Positions 16,263 to 24,278 are shown, numbered from the stretch's first letter. The stretch is 39,065 bases of DNA from Gardnerella vaginalis (GCF_001563665.1 NZ_KQ961853.1:21647-60711); one strand, 5' to 3'. The notes: generated by a model not told the origin, from the letters alone. Numbers and translations are program-made.

Positions 16263-16298
16263 TATACGCTTGTGTAAAAATATACGCTTGTGTAAAAA
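16263..16298. repeat. Two exact tandem copies of an 18-bp unit before the MerR gene
   Basis: The unit TATACGCTTGTGTAAAAA occurs twice head to tail (16263-16280, 16281-16298), ending 23 nt before the ATG of the MerR gene. It may be a slippage repeat, or paired binding sites through which the regulator controls its own gene. The spacer 16155-16321 holds nothing else I can name. Confidence 0.85.
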
Positions 16299-16321
16299 TA
16301 TCTTTGCGATTGGGGGATTAT

Positions 16322-16846
16322 ATGGTAGATGAAACATACTATCCACAATATTCCGCTCAATCTTCTATTCAAGGTGTTTTATTTAGCTTTTCTACAAATG
16401 TAAATAGCGATAGGGGGTATCGTGGCACTGTTGCTATGAAAATTGCAGGAATAACGTATAGACAGCTCGATTATTGGGCAAGAAAACATATTATTGAGCC
16501 TTCTATTACACCTTCTCATGGATCTGGTTCTAGAAGATTGTATTCGTTCAAAGATATATCAATCATGTCAGTTGCAAAAAAATTGCTAGATGCTGGCGTA
16601 AATTTGCAAAATGTAACTAATGCAATTGTTTTTCTTTATTGCCATTGTGAAGAATCACTTAATAAAATGACTATTATTTGCGATGGGAATACAGTAAAAG
16701 AATACGATAGTGATAAAAATAATATTTTAGATATGCTTGAAGCTGGTTCAGCAGTTTTTGCAATTGATGTTGGTAGGATATGTAAACGCGTGGAATCTGA
16801 CTTACAATCTGAAATATTTACTCCATTTAATGAATTAAATCAGTAA
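16322..16846 (+). CDS. ftsR: MerR-family regulator, FtsR-like
   Basis: A 174-residue DNA-binding protein equivalent by position to mycobacterial Rv1828 and corynebacterial FtsR, which activates ftsZ. A disordered start is followed by the winged helix-turn-helix (about 36-90). It contains KIAGITYRQLDYWARKHIIE and the wing GSGSRRLYSFKDI, then LLDAGVNLQNV. Cysteines C116 and C118 occur in FLYCHCEES, without a clear metal-binding pattern. I choose the ATG at 16322 because GGGGGA precedes it by a few nt; the in-frame TTG at 16304 has no such support. The start is preceded by a tandem 18-bp repeat. The role in division is by homology and context. Confidence 0.8.
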   Translation: MVDETYYPQYSAQSSIQGVLFSFSTNVNSDRGYRGTVAMKIAGITYRQLDYWARKHIIEPSITPSHGSGSRRLYSFKDISIMSVAKKLLDAGVNLQNVTNAIVFLYCHCEESLNKMTIICDGNTVKEYDSDKNNILDMLEAGSAVFAIDVGRICKRVESDLQSEIFTPFNELNQ

Positions 16847-16865
16847 AATTTAACGTCAGAAGGTA

Positions 16866-16901
16866 GATAAAGGTAAGAGGTAAGAGGTGATAAAGGTAAG
16901 A
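16866..16901. repeat. Repeated GATAAAGGTAAGA words
   Basis: The 13-mer GATAAAGGTAAGA occurs at 16866-16878 and 16889-16901, with GGTAAGAGGT words between. The array is purine-rich and presents several Shine-Dalgarno-like words in a row just before the ATG at 16903. Copy changes could tune translation of that gene. Confidence 0.7.
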
Positions 16902-16902
16902 T

Positions 16903-17346
16903 ATGAGCGTTTTACTATATGCTATCCCAAGCGTAATGTGGCTTATTTCTATAGTATTGCTTATCGCCAGTTCTTTAGAATCTTTATTTTTATTATTCAA
17001 TATTAAAAATCTTAAACAATATACAAATAAAGACGTCAAAGAAAACATAAATGAACATACAAAAGTACACGTTAAAGAAGACGTTAAAGTAAAAAAGCTT
17101 AGCTGGACTAGTGTTATAGCTCATTGTTTTGCATTGCCATTTGCAATGGCATATGGGATGGTTTATAGGATACTTCAAAGCTGTGTTGTCGCACCTTCAA
17201 AAATTGCACAAACAATAGAATTTATTTTTATTTCTTCAGTGATCATTTTTATTATTTTATGGATTATTAGTATTGCTGTTATAATAATCCATTTGTCGTT
17301 TGCTACAAAGCAAGAGGATCTGATTTACAAACGAATAAACAAATAA
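16903..17346 (+). CDS. Unrecognised membrane protein with three predicted helices
   Basis: A 147-residue protein I do not recognise. Hydrophobic stretches lie at about 5-32 (AIPSVMWLISIVLLIASSLE), 68-92 and 106-132 (FIFISSVIIFIILWIISIAV). Between the first two is a charged loop (about 36-64) built of KDVKEN/KEDVKVKK-like pieces. A ribosome-site-like AAGGTAAGA precedes the ATG. It follows the ftsR-like gene by 56 nt on the same strand and so may be the last gene of the cluster. Low-complexity codon use and a repeat over the stop codon suggest a fast-evolving, lineage-specific protein. A real gene is likely but not certain. Confidence 0.6.
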   Translation: MSVLLYAIPSVMWLISIVLLIASSLESLFLLFNIKNLKQYTNKDVKENINEHTKVHVKEDVKVKKLSWTSVIAHCFALPFAMAYGMVYRILQSCVVAPSKIAQTIEFIFISSVIIFIILWIISIAVIIIHLSFATKQEDLIYKRINK

Positions 17347-17356
17347 ACAAATAAAC
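17333..17356. repeat. 8-bp tandem repeat spanning a stop codon
   Basis: Three units close to AAATAAAC (17333-17340, 17341-17348, 17349-17356) run across the TAA stop of the membrane-protein gene. The unit is not a multiple of three, so unit gain or loss upstream of the stop would change the last residues. From 17357 to 17491 I see no further feature. Confidence 0.75.
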
Positions 17357-17491
17357 AAATTCGCGTAAAAGCAAGTATGCAACTTAACGATATTAAAGTT
17401 AAAAATTAAAAGCTATTTTATAATCCAATTTGACATAACGTACATTATCGGAAATATCTAATAGAATCAAGCAAAACAAATAACAATATAT

Positions 17492-18196
17492 TTACTTGCA
17501 TTCATCAAAATATTCAATAACTGCATGAGCAAGTTCATTCACATTATTTATAATGCGGTATGCTCCATGTAAATGAAGCTCATTTTGCTCAGCATAACCC
17601 CATCCGCATCCTAAACAATCAATTCCGCATTCTTTAGCGCCGTCCACGTCAGTCCAACGATCACCAACCATCAAAGCTTTATCTTCATTAAGCTCAAACT
17701 TCATATTTTCAAACGCGTAACGAATAACTTGAGCTTTTTTAATTCGCGACATATCACGACTAGCACCGTAAATTGCATCAACCATTTTATCAATACCAAA
17801 ACGCTTAGCTATAGGCTCAATTTGATATTCAGGCTTACAAGATGCAATCGCCAAATAAAAACCAGATTCACGAAGAATATTAAGCTGCTCATCAATTCCA
17901 TCATAAAGACGATTTAAAAAATTACCTGTAATAAGCTTACCTGAATTATTCGGATCTTCAAAAGTAGGTACTTGAGAATAATACTTACGATATAACTGAA
18001 CTCCTAAATCTTGCAAATCTTCAGGCATATGATTTCGCTGAAAAGACTCAAGAATCGATGGACCAATAAATCTTCGCATTTCAGCATCATCTGGAATAGG
18101 CATGTTAAGCTCTTCCATAGCTTTCTTAGCACATGCAATAATACCTTGATGAGACTGAGTAATAGTCCCGTCTAAATCTAATAATACTACTCTCAT
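17492..18196 (-). CDS. HAD-family hydrolase, phosphoglycolate-phosphatase-like
   Basis: A 234-residue haloacid-dehalogenase phosphatase. Motif I is VVLLDLDGTITQS at the N-terminus with the nucleophile Asp. A helical cap lies at about 17-85. Motif II is the IASCKP segment (about 118-123), the lysine is in SRIKKAQVI, and motif IV is MVGDRWTDVDGAKECG (about 179-194). The substrate cannot be deduced; Gph- or pyrophosphatase-like members share this layout. I use the ATG at 18196. An in-frame TTG at 18229 directly abuts the rbpA stop but would add an unsupported 11 residues. No clear ribosome site is seen, so translation is probably coupled to rbpA. Confidence 0.85.
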   Translation of the reverse strand: MRVVLLDLDGTITQSHQGIIACAKKAMEELNMPIPDDAEMRRFIGPSILESFQRNHMPEDLQDLGVQLYRKYYSQVPTFEDPNNSGKLITGNFLNRLYDGIDEQLNILRESGFYLAIASCKPEYQIEPIAKRFGIDKMVDAIYGASRDMSRIKKAQVIRYAFENMKFELNEDKALMVGDRWTDVDGAKECGIDCLGCGWGYAEQNELHLHGAYRIINNVNELAHAVIEYFDECK

Positions 18197-18229
18197 AATC
18201 AATAGTTTGAAATCAAATTGCGAAAGCAA

Positions 18230-18577
18230 TCACTCGTAATCTGGAATCCAACCTTCTTTATGCATCTTCAAACGCTTCTCAAGAAGAGCCTTCAATTCTT
18301 CTTCGCTTCTACGTTCTAAAAGCATATCCCAATGTGTTCTAGATGGCTTATTAAATTCATCATCTTGATTATCTTCATCACCCTCGCGATGCGCAATATT
18401 TCCACATCTGCATTCCCACTCTTCAGGAACATCAGCTCCTTTAGCAAAAGGAAGAATAGTTCTATGACCTTTAGGGCATACATATGCAATATCAACACGA
18501 GCAGCAAAATCAACATTGTCATCTGATTCCAAAGACTTTGCTCCAATACTCATGCCTCTTAAACTGCGCTCTGCCAT
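18230..18577 (-). CDS. rbpA: RNA polymerase-binding protein RbpA
   Basis: A 115-residue actinobacterial transcription factor. It binds the RNA polymerase beta' subunit and group I/II sigma factors and stabilises open complexes. The N-terminal tail MAERSLRGMSIGAKSLE is typical. The zinc-ribbon-like core holds CPKGHRTILPF (about 34) and WECRCGN (about 54-60). The C-terminal sigma-interacting domain is the near-invariant RTHWDMLLERRSEEELKALL (about 80-99). AAGGAG 6 nt before the ATG fixes the start. A near-consensus promoter and an inverted repeat at the transcription start lie upstream. It is followed by the HAD gene. Confidence 0.96.
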   Translation of the reverse strand: MAERSLRGMSIGAKSLESDDNVDFAARVDIAYVCPKGHRTILPFAKGADVPEEWECRCGNIAHREGDEDNQDDEFNKPSRTHWDMLLERRSEEELKALLEKRLKMHKEGWIPDYE

Positions 18578-18605
18578 TTTTCTCCTTATAATCTATAATC
18601 TACAA

Positions 18606-18631
18606 ATTACTCTGATACAAACTAGAGTAAT
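18606..18631 (-). promoter_or_regulatory. Inverted repeat at the rbpA transcription start
   Basis: ATTACTCT (18606-18613) and AGAGTAAT (18624-18631) form a perfect 8-bp inverted repeat with a 10-nt gap. It lies directly downstream of, and touches, the rbpA -10 hexamer. It could be an operator, or an RNA hairpin at the 5' end of the transcript. Confidence 0.6.
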
Positions 18632-18659
18632 GTTACGCCGGACGAGTTATCTAAGTCAA
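18630..18659 (-). promoter_or_regulatory. rbpA promoter
   Basis: On the minus strand TTGACT (18659-18654), an 18-bp GC-richer spacer and TAACAT (18635-18630). This is a good housekeeping-sigma match giving a leader of about 50 nt before rbpA. Confidence 0.7.
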
Positions 18660-18739
18660 CTATAGACTAATATACAATACTTTTTTATTAGCAAAAACTC
18701 TATATAATTAGCACATATTTTTGCAATTCATAAAATAAG

Positions 18740-18811
18740 ATAAATACAATAAATACAATAAATACGATAAATACGATAAATACGATAAATATAATAAATA
18801 TAATAAATATA
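18740..18811. repeat. Eight tandem copies of a 9-bp unit
   Basis: ATAAATACA (2 copies), ATAAATACG (3 copies) and ATAAATATA (3 copies) stand head to tail without interruption. The ordered blocks of variants point to repeated local duplication. It lies in the gap between the helY stop and the rbpA promoter, outside any gene. Confidence 0.95.
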
Positions 18812-18846
18812 ACACTTATGATACTTATAACACTTATGATACTTAT
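18811..18846. repeat. Two exact tandem copies of an 18-bp unit next to the helY stop
   Basis: The unit AACACTTATGATACTTAT occurs at 18811-18828 and 18829-18846. The second copy ends exactly at the base before the helY stop codon, and the array is continuous with the 9-bp array. Confidence 0.9.
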
Positions 18847-21522
18847 CTACAAGTCAGAATATGCAACTACTCCTCTATTTAATAATTCAGCTGCTTGACG
18901 AGCTTTGCTAGCTAGTGATTTATCTACGCTTTCAATAGAGTTAAGATAATCTTCAGCAGAATACAATTGCATAAGAATATCTATTAAACGCTTAGCTTGA
19001 CGTACAAAATCACCTCCAGTAATGTCTGAATTTTGCAGAATTATAGACAAATCTGCACCTTGCGCCCAATCGTACATCATGTCTAAAGCTCCACATTCAA
19101 GAGGCATTAAAGGATCTAAATTACACTTAACACATAAATTATTTACTTCCATAAATAAAGCTTTAAGTTTTCCAATAGTTCTAAAAACAGCTCCATTTTG
19201 TCCACCTGGATATCTTCTAGGCTCTGAAGAAGAAATACCTCTAGGCTCATAAACTAATGAAGATAAACATGACGCTAATTCTATTGCAGAAAGATTGTTA
19301 AATAATCCTTCACAAATAGCTTGAGCAAAAACAACATCGCGCTCGTTATATAATCTACGCAATAATTGACCTTTATTAGTTAAACTAATGCTAGTATTTG
19401 AACTATTTTCAATGTTCTTTTCATTAACAGCAAAATATGATTCTTTAGTTTTGTCACCAGAAGATAAATAGCCTAAGGCATATAGAACATCACAAATATT
19501 ATCGAAACAACGAGCTACAGAACCAGTTCTAGACTCATAACGTTGTTGAACTTGTTGTAATTCTTTTTTCTCTCGTACCCAATGATATCCCCAACGCAAA
19601 TGATCTTGTATATCTTTACAACCAGCGCATGGATGCTCTCTTTCTTTCTCGCGCAATTTAGCAATAGTATTATCTAAATTTTGAAACGCTAAAGACCTTT
19701 CTTTTTCAGTTTCAAAAATCGTATGCTTAAGCTTTTTACGCCCAATCAACTGAGCATTTTTAAGTTCCATTCTTAAAGACATAAATTCTGCAAAATCGCC
19801 GTGAGAGCAATAAAAAGCCTTTTCATAAGCTTTAAGAGCTTGAGTTAATTCAATCATTCTAGAATGAAGTCTTTGTGCATGCTCATTAGCTTCCCATTGA
19901 GCAAATGATGAATCTAAAGTTATTCTAGCTGTAGCTGCATCACTATTATTCAACAAATTAACAGCCATATTAAACGTAGGTACAAAGCTAGAATACAAAG
20001 GATAGACACGCTTACTTGATAATGACGCAGCTTTAGAAGGATTAAAATCAGAATAATCTACTAAAATTGCATGACCAATCGTATCAATTCCACGTCTTCC
20101 AGCACGACCAGTTAATTGAGTAAATTCTCCAGGAGTTAAAGGAACATGACCAGTACCATCAAATTTAACTAGTTTTTCTACAACTACACTTCTAGCTGGC
20201 ATATTCAAACCTAAAGCAAGAGTTTCAGTCGCAAAAACAACTTTAATAAGACCACGCTCAAAAAGAGTTTCAACAATATGCCTAAATAATGCAATCATAC
20301 CTGCATGATGAGGTGCAAAACCTTGCTCTAATGCATATCTGAAAGACTCAAAATTAAGCGCGCGCAAATCATCTTTACTCAATTGATTAGAAACAATCGA
20401 ATCAACTATTTTGCGTATTTCATACATTTCATCGTCGCTCGTAAGAGTTAAACCAGCGTTTATGCATTGACGCACAGCTTGATCGCATCCAGCTCTTGAA
20501 AAAATAAAATAAATTCCTGGAAGCATTCCAAGATAATCTAACTCATCAATTACAGCCCAACGCTTAGGAGTATAACGTAAAGCTAAACTTTTAGATTCTT
20601 CATCATTTTTTCGCGTCCGATATTGCCTCTTTAATAAACGACTATTTACTTTTTTAGACGAACGAAAATTCTTAGAACTTTTTAGTTTTACTCTGCTAGC
20701 ACGATTTTCCAAATCGCAAATAGCACGAATCAAAGCAGGATTAACATGATTGTTATCAGATTTTTTCTTATCGTAAAGATCAAATATTTCAGGTTCACTT
20801 TTAGAGTTTTTTTGAATAATTACATGACGCTCTAACGGAACTGGACGATGCTCATCTACAATTAAATGCGTTTTTCCTCTCACAGAAGAAATCCAAGCAG
20901 AAAAATCTTCTACATTAGAAACAGTAGCAGAAAGACCAATAATAGTAACATATTTAGGTAAATGAATTATTACTTCTTCCCAAACAGCTCCCCTGAATTT
21001 GTCTGCTAAGAAATGAATTTCATCAAGAACTACATACCCAAGTGAGTGTAATGTAATAGAACGCTCATAAAGCATATTGCGTAAAACTTCAGTAGTCATA
21101 ACTACAATATCTGCTTCAGGATTAACTGATGTATCTCCTGTAAGCAAACCTACTTTGTCACAACCATATATTTCAGATAAATCGTGATATTTCTGATTGC
21201 TTAAAGCTTTAATAGGCGTAGTATAAAAGGTTTTCACTCCCCTATTAACACCAAGAAAAACAGCAAAATCAGCTATAACAGTTTTACCTGCACCTGTAGG
21301 AGCTGCGACTAATACATTATTACCATTTTCTAATGCTTCATTCGCTTCTTTTTGAAAATCATCAAGTTCAAATGGCAATGTTTCTTCAAATTTCGATGCC
21401 ATTGTTTTCTTATATTGCTGATTTTTGCGGAAAGAAGCATATCGCGCTGAAGGAGAAAGACTATTTTCACATGTCATAGATGAATTATAAGACTTAGATA
21501 AATTATATGAATCACTACTCAT
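18847..21522 (-). CDS. helY: Superfamily 2 RNA/DNA helicase, HelY (Ski2/Mtr4-like)
   Basis: An 891-residue ATP-dependent helicase. The Walker A motif is APTGAGKT (74-81), motif II is DEIH (167-170), motif III is SAT (198-200) and motif VI is QLTGRAGRRGID (near 470). A long helical region with a four-cysteine-like patch (HPCAGCKDIQDH near 630) and a C-terminal DSHCT-type domain complete the Ski2/Mtr4 architecture. It probably acts in RNA turnover or remodelling. The first 40 residues are a Ser-rich, weakly conserved extension, so a later start (M41, MASKFEETLPFELDDFQ) is possible. It begins 6 nt after the small membrane-protein gene without a ribosome site. The gene order pafBC, small membrane gene, helY echoes mycobacterial pafB-pafC-tatA-tatC-helY. 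Confidence 0.92.
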   Translation of the reverse strand: MSSDSYNLSKSYNSSMTCENSLSPSARYASFRKNQQYKKTMASKFEETLPFELDDFQKEANEALENGNNVLVAAPTGAGKTVIADFAVFLGVNRGVKTFYTTPIKALSNQKYHDLSEIYGCDKVGLLTGDTSVNPEADIVVMTTEVLRNMLYERSITLHSLGYVVLDEIHFLADKFRGAVWEEVIIHLPKYVTIIGLSATVSNVEDFSAWISSVRGKTHLIVDEHRPVPLERHVIIQKNSKSEPEIFDLYDKKKSDNNHVNPALIRAICDLENRASRVKLKSSKNFRSSKKVNSRLLKRQYRTRKNDEESKSLALRYTPKRWAVIDELDYLGMLPGIYFIFSRAGCDQAVRQCINAGLTLTSDDEMYEIRKIVDSIVSNQLSKDDLRALNFESFRYALEQGFAPHHAGMIALFRHIVETLFERGLIKVVFATETLALGLNMPARSVVVEKLVKFDGTGHVPLTPGEFTQLTGRAGRRGIDTIGHAILVDYSDFNPSKAASLSSKRVYPLYSSFVPTFNMAVNLLNNSDAATARITLDSSFAQWEANEHAQRLHSRMIELTQALKAYEKAFYCSHGDFAEFMSLRMELKNAQLIGRKKLKHTIFETEKERSLAFQNLDNTIAKLREKEREHPCAGCKDIQDHLRWGYHWVREKKELQQVQQRYESRTGSVARCFDNICDVLYALGYLSSGDKTKESYFAVNEKNIENSSNTSISLTNKGQLLRRLYNERDVVFAQAICEGLFNNLSAIELASCLSSLVYEPRGISSSEPRRYPGGQNGAVFRTIGKLKALFMEVNNLCVKCNLDPLMPLECGALDMMYDWAQGADLSIILQNSDITGGDFVRQAKRLIDILMQLYSAEDYLNSIESVDKSLASKARQAAELLNRGVVAYSDL

Positions 21523-21528
21523 TAAAAA

Positions 21529-21906
21529 TCAATCGTGTAAATCGTGTAAATTAGAAGAATCGCTAGAATCGCTAGAATTAAGATCTTCTTCTCGCAAAGA
21601 CTTATTGCTCCAATGTTGCCAAACCAATTTGTGTATTTCTTTTTTACGATCATCGCGCAAAATAACTCGTTTATGTGCCTCTTCATACCTACGAGCAGCA
21701 ACAGCAATCGGCTGAGTAAATAACGGCTTATCATCTACTGTTTTATTATCTAAAGTATCGAATCTATCGTAAATATCCGATATTTTATCTGCACTTTCAG
21801 ATACAACAACAAGACCTTTATTCAACTTAATGAATGCATAAACAGAACCTATTAAAAACATTGATACGAAAAATATAGCTAAAATTAGCCAAATCCACCA
21901 AGGCAT
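21529..21906 (-). CDS. Small single-span membrane protein at the usual tatA position
   Basis: A 125-residue protein with one N-terminal membrane helix (about 2-26, PWWIWLILAIFFVSMFLIG). A charged helical region (about 65-105, ARRYEEAHKRVILRDDRKKEI) and a low-complexity Asp/Ser/His tail (SSDSSD, LHDLHD) follow. It does not show the Phe-Gly hinge or amphipathic helix of TatA, so I do not call it TatA, although it lies where tatA and tatC lie in other actinobacteria. Its ATG overlaps the pafBC stop by one base (TGATG), and helY begins 6 nt later, so the three genes are translationally coupled. Function unknown. Confidence 0.75.
   Translation of the reverse strand: MPWWIWLILAIFFVSMFLIGSVYAFIKLNKGLVVVSESADKISDIYDRFDTLDNKTVDDKPLFTQPIAVAARRYEEAHKRVILRDDRKKEIHKLVWQHWSNKSLREEDLNSSDSSDSSNLHDLHD
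21531..21575. repeat. 9-bp repeats encoding the tail of the small membrane protein
   Basis: Two pairs of exact 9-bp tandem repeats lie in the reading frame: AATCGTGTA at 21531-21539 and 21540-21548, encoding LHD-LHD, and AATCGCTAG at 21558-21566 and 21567-21575, encoding SSD-SSD-like units. The unit length keeps the frame. Confidence 0.85.
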
Positions 21907-23843
21907 CAATGTACCTCCGAACCTTCTTCAAAAGATTCATCACTACCCTGTTGAATACTTAGTTCGCGCTTAGTTCTAGCAAGAATCATAGTACGCAATG
22001 TTTCAGGGCAAACAGCCTTAATATGACGAGCATGAGCAATACAAAAAGCAACGAACCAAGAATCAGATGAAACTACCAAATGAACTTTCAATCCATCGCC
22101 ATACTGTTCAACTCTTGCACCAGAAAGATTTTTAACAAAGTTCAACTCTGTTTCATCAGTTATAAACGAAGTTTCAGTACCGTTATCAAAGCTCCAAGTA
22201 CGCAATTCACTAACAGGAACATCAGGTATATCAACTTCAGAAAGCGGCTTCAATACTTCAGCATGCTCAATTCTAGCTACACGCAAAACTTGCCAAATTC
22301 GAGGCAAACCGTTAGCTTTGTTAATTGAAGTATCTTTAACAACCAAAGAACGCTTTTCTTCAGGAGTTTGCTCTAAAACGTCAGTCCATACAGCAACGTA
22401 ATAAACACCTTCATCAACAAAGACTTTAGAAGGAGCTACAACTTTACGACGAATTCTTCCAGCTCCGTCAGTGTACTCCATATCAAGCAATGATTTAGAT
22501 GATATAGCGCTACGAACAATAGAGCAATTACGCGGCTCAATCTCATAACCTGTAAGACTTAACCAAGGAGTTTCACCAGGACGAACGTGCTTGCGTAAAC
22601 GCATATAAAGTGACTCTGCAATAGCTCTTTGAGCATCAGGCAATAATGGAGAATATGCAAGATAATTTACAGATGCAGTAAGCATACTCATATATTGCTG
22701 TGATATTCCAGCTAAGCGTTCAAGTCCCAATGAATTAGTTGCAGAAACTATTCCCTCATCCTCTAAAAGCGACCAGTCAATTTCAAAGAACTGACTTCCA
22801 GCCATTTCTCCATCGTCAGAAACAGTAAGAAGAGTGCTCACATCTTTTTGCAAAATAGCTACAAAACGACGTAACTCTTCTTCATTTTTAGGATTACCAA
22901 TAAAACGAACAGCAAGCTCATCAAGTGGGAATTCTTCGCCTAAATGAGCAGAAAGGAATAACATCAATCTCAAACGACGATCAACTTCGCTTCCAGTTTG
23001 GAAAGAAGAGGATTTTTTAGCGCGTGGCTTATCGTTTTCGCACTCAGATAATGAATCTTCGCAATTATTCATAGAGCTTTCTTCATCTTGCTCTACAACA
23101 GATTCATCATCGCATGACTCGAATTTCAAAGCAGCATGAAGACGTCTATTAAAAGCATCTACAGCTTCTTGAGGGCTTACAACAGAAGATCCAGGATGCT
23201 CAAGCACAAACATAGCTAAATCATCAGAATCAGTATAAGCAACATTCAAATGCTCACCATCAACATCAACAGTTGCAGCAAATCTTCTAGAATCAATAAC
23301 TTTAACTAAATCGTCTGGAATAACTTGAGTACCTAATCCGGGTGCAATTGAATCTAAACCTAATCCAGGAATAGGCGCTTGTGGAACTCTAGGAGCTGTT
23401 CTAGAAGTATGTTGCTGCTCGTGTTGATTAGATTCAGACGAAGAAATCGACATTGAGCGAGCTAAATAATTAGCTGCAGCAAGAACAGGAAGCTCCTCTT
23501 GCTTAAAACGAAGACGCACACGAGGCTCATCACCGAGTTGCAAACGGTATGAAGCAAAATCCTGACCTTCTGATTTAGAAGAATATTCAGGTTGACGAGA
23601 TTCAATAGCGATTCCCATTGCAGCAAGCTTAGCGCGATCTCTTTGGAACTGCTTTGCAAATGCAGCTTTAGCAGCTTGATCTGCAAGCTCTCCATAAGAG
23701 TCAGCGTATGCTTTGACTCGTTGAGCTATTTGCCTTGAAGTAAGCCATTGCGGAAACGCGGAAGATAATACAGCAAGCACATCTAACTCATGCTTACCCC
23801 ATTTATCGGAAAAACGTCGCCTTCCGTTAGTTCCTTCTGCCAT
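21906..23843 (-). CDS. pafBC: PafBC fusion, WYL-domain DNA-damage transcription regulator
   Basis: A 645-residue protein equal to two WYL-family regulators joined end to end. The N-terminal winged helix lies at about 15-90 (WLTSRQIAQRVKAY, then KQFQRDRAKLAAMGIAIE). It is followed by a first, shortened WYL-like part (about 165-240), an acidic linker (about 245-275) and a second winged-helix region (about 280-350). The second WYL domain (about 440-540) contains LLDMEYTDGAGRIRRKVVAP and YYVAVWTD. In mycobacteria the PafB-PafC pair activates the LexA-independent DNA-damage response, and fused forms exist in other actinobacteria. GAGGAA before the ATG sets the start. It heads the unit with the small membrane gene and helY. 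The first WYL part appears eroded. Confidence 0.88.
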   Translation of the reverse strand: MAEGTNGRRRFSDKWGKHELDVLAVLSSAFPQWLTSRQIAQRVKAYADSYGELADQAAKAAFAKQFQRDRAKLAAMGIAIESRQPEYSSKSEGQDFASYRLQLGDEPRVRLRFKQEELPVLAAANYLARSMSISSSESNQHEQQHTSRTAPRVPQAPIPGLGLDSIAPGLGTQVIPDDLVKVIDSRRFAATVDVDGEHLNVAYTDSDDLAMFVLEHPGSSVVSPQEAVDAFNRRLHAALKFESCDDESVVEQDEESSMNNCEDSLSECENDKPRAKKSSSFQTGSEVDRRLRLMLFLSAHLGEEFPLDELAVRFIGNPKNEEELRRFVAILQKDVSTLLTVSDDGEMAGSQFFEIDWSLLEDEGIVSATNSLGLERLAGISQQYMSMLTASVNYLAYSPLLPDAQRAIAESLYMRLRKHVRPGETPWLSLTGYEIEPRNCSIVRSAISSKSLLDMEYTDGAGRIRRKVVAPSKVFVDEGVYYVAVWTDVLEQTPEEKRSLVVKDTSINKANGLPRIWQVLRVARIEHAEVLKPLSEVDIPDVPVSELRTWSFDNGTETSFITDETELNFVKNLSGARVEQYGDGLKVHLVVSSDSWFVAFCIAHARHIKAVCPETLRTMILARTKRELSIQQGSDESFEEGSEVH

Positions 23844-24278
23844 TATTCCTCACGTCTCGTTGCTTAATATCTTTTTATATTCTACATGCTTAACAAAAAA
23901 CTACTATAAAAAGCTCTAACACGGAAGAAGAAAACTGAACTTCACTAGCTTTTTATGGTTTTTCTTCATAAGCATGCCTTCTCTATTTTAATAGTCTTTT
24001 TCTATACGTGTGGACATTTTTGAAAATCATTATATTTTTCTTGAATATTTTTAATAAAACAGGCTAAAAACGTTGATATAAAGCCCTTTTTTTGCGACAC
24101 GCCCAAACCTAAATAATAAACAATAACTATAAATTTTATTATAAAAATGACTTTTAGCGTTTATTTTCAACTGTTTATTCAAATAAAATATTGAAATCCA
24201 AACGTAAAATTGCTTATTTATTTAATAAAACACAATAAACAACAGCAAAAATCGGGAATAAAATACGATAACTAAAAA
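23844..24278. other. Gene-free AT-rich spacer upstream of pafBC
   Basis: 435 bp between the UDP-glucose pyrophosphorylase stop and the pafBC start, both on the minus strand. It must hold the end of one transcript and the pafBC promoter. I find no convincing terminator, no clear promoter pair and no small gene. One GC-richer patch (about 24096-24108) stands out only because the rest is so AT-rich. Confidence 0.6.

Noticed and set aside
18332..18546. Open frames overlapping rbpA on both strands
   Set aside because: rbpA has a near-invariant signature and a strong ribosome site; the others have neither.
21529..21906. Calling the small membrane protein TatA
   Set aside because: The position fits, but the Phe-Gly hinge and amphipathic helix of TatA are not visible.
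24060..24110. A PafBC-type or RecA-NDp promoter upstream of pafBC
   Set aside because: A TGTCGC word and a later TATATC exist on the minus strand, but their spacing does not fit the motif as I know it.
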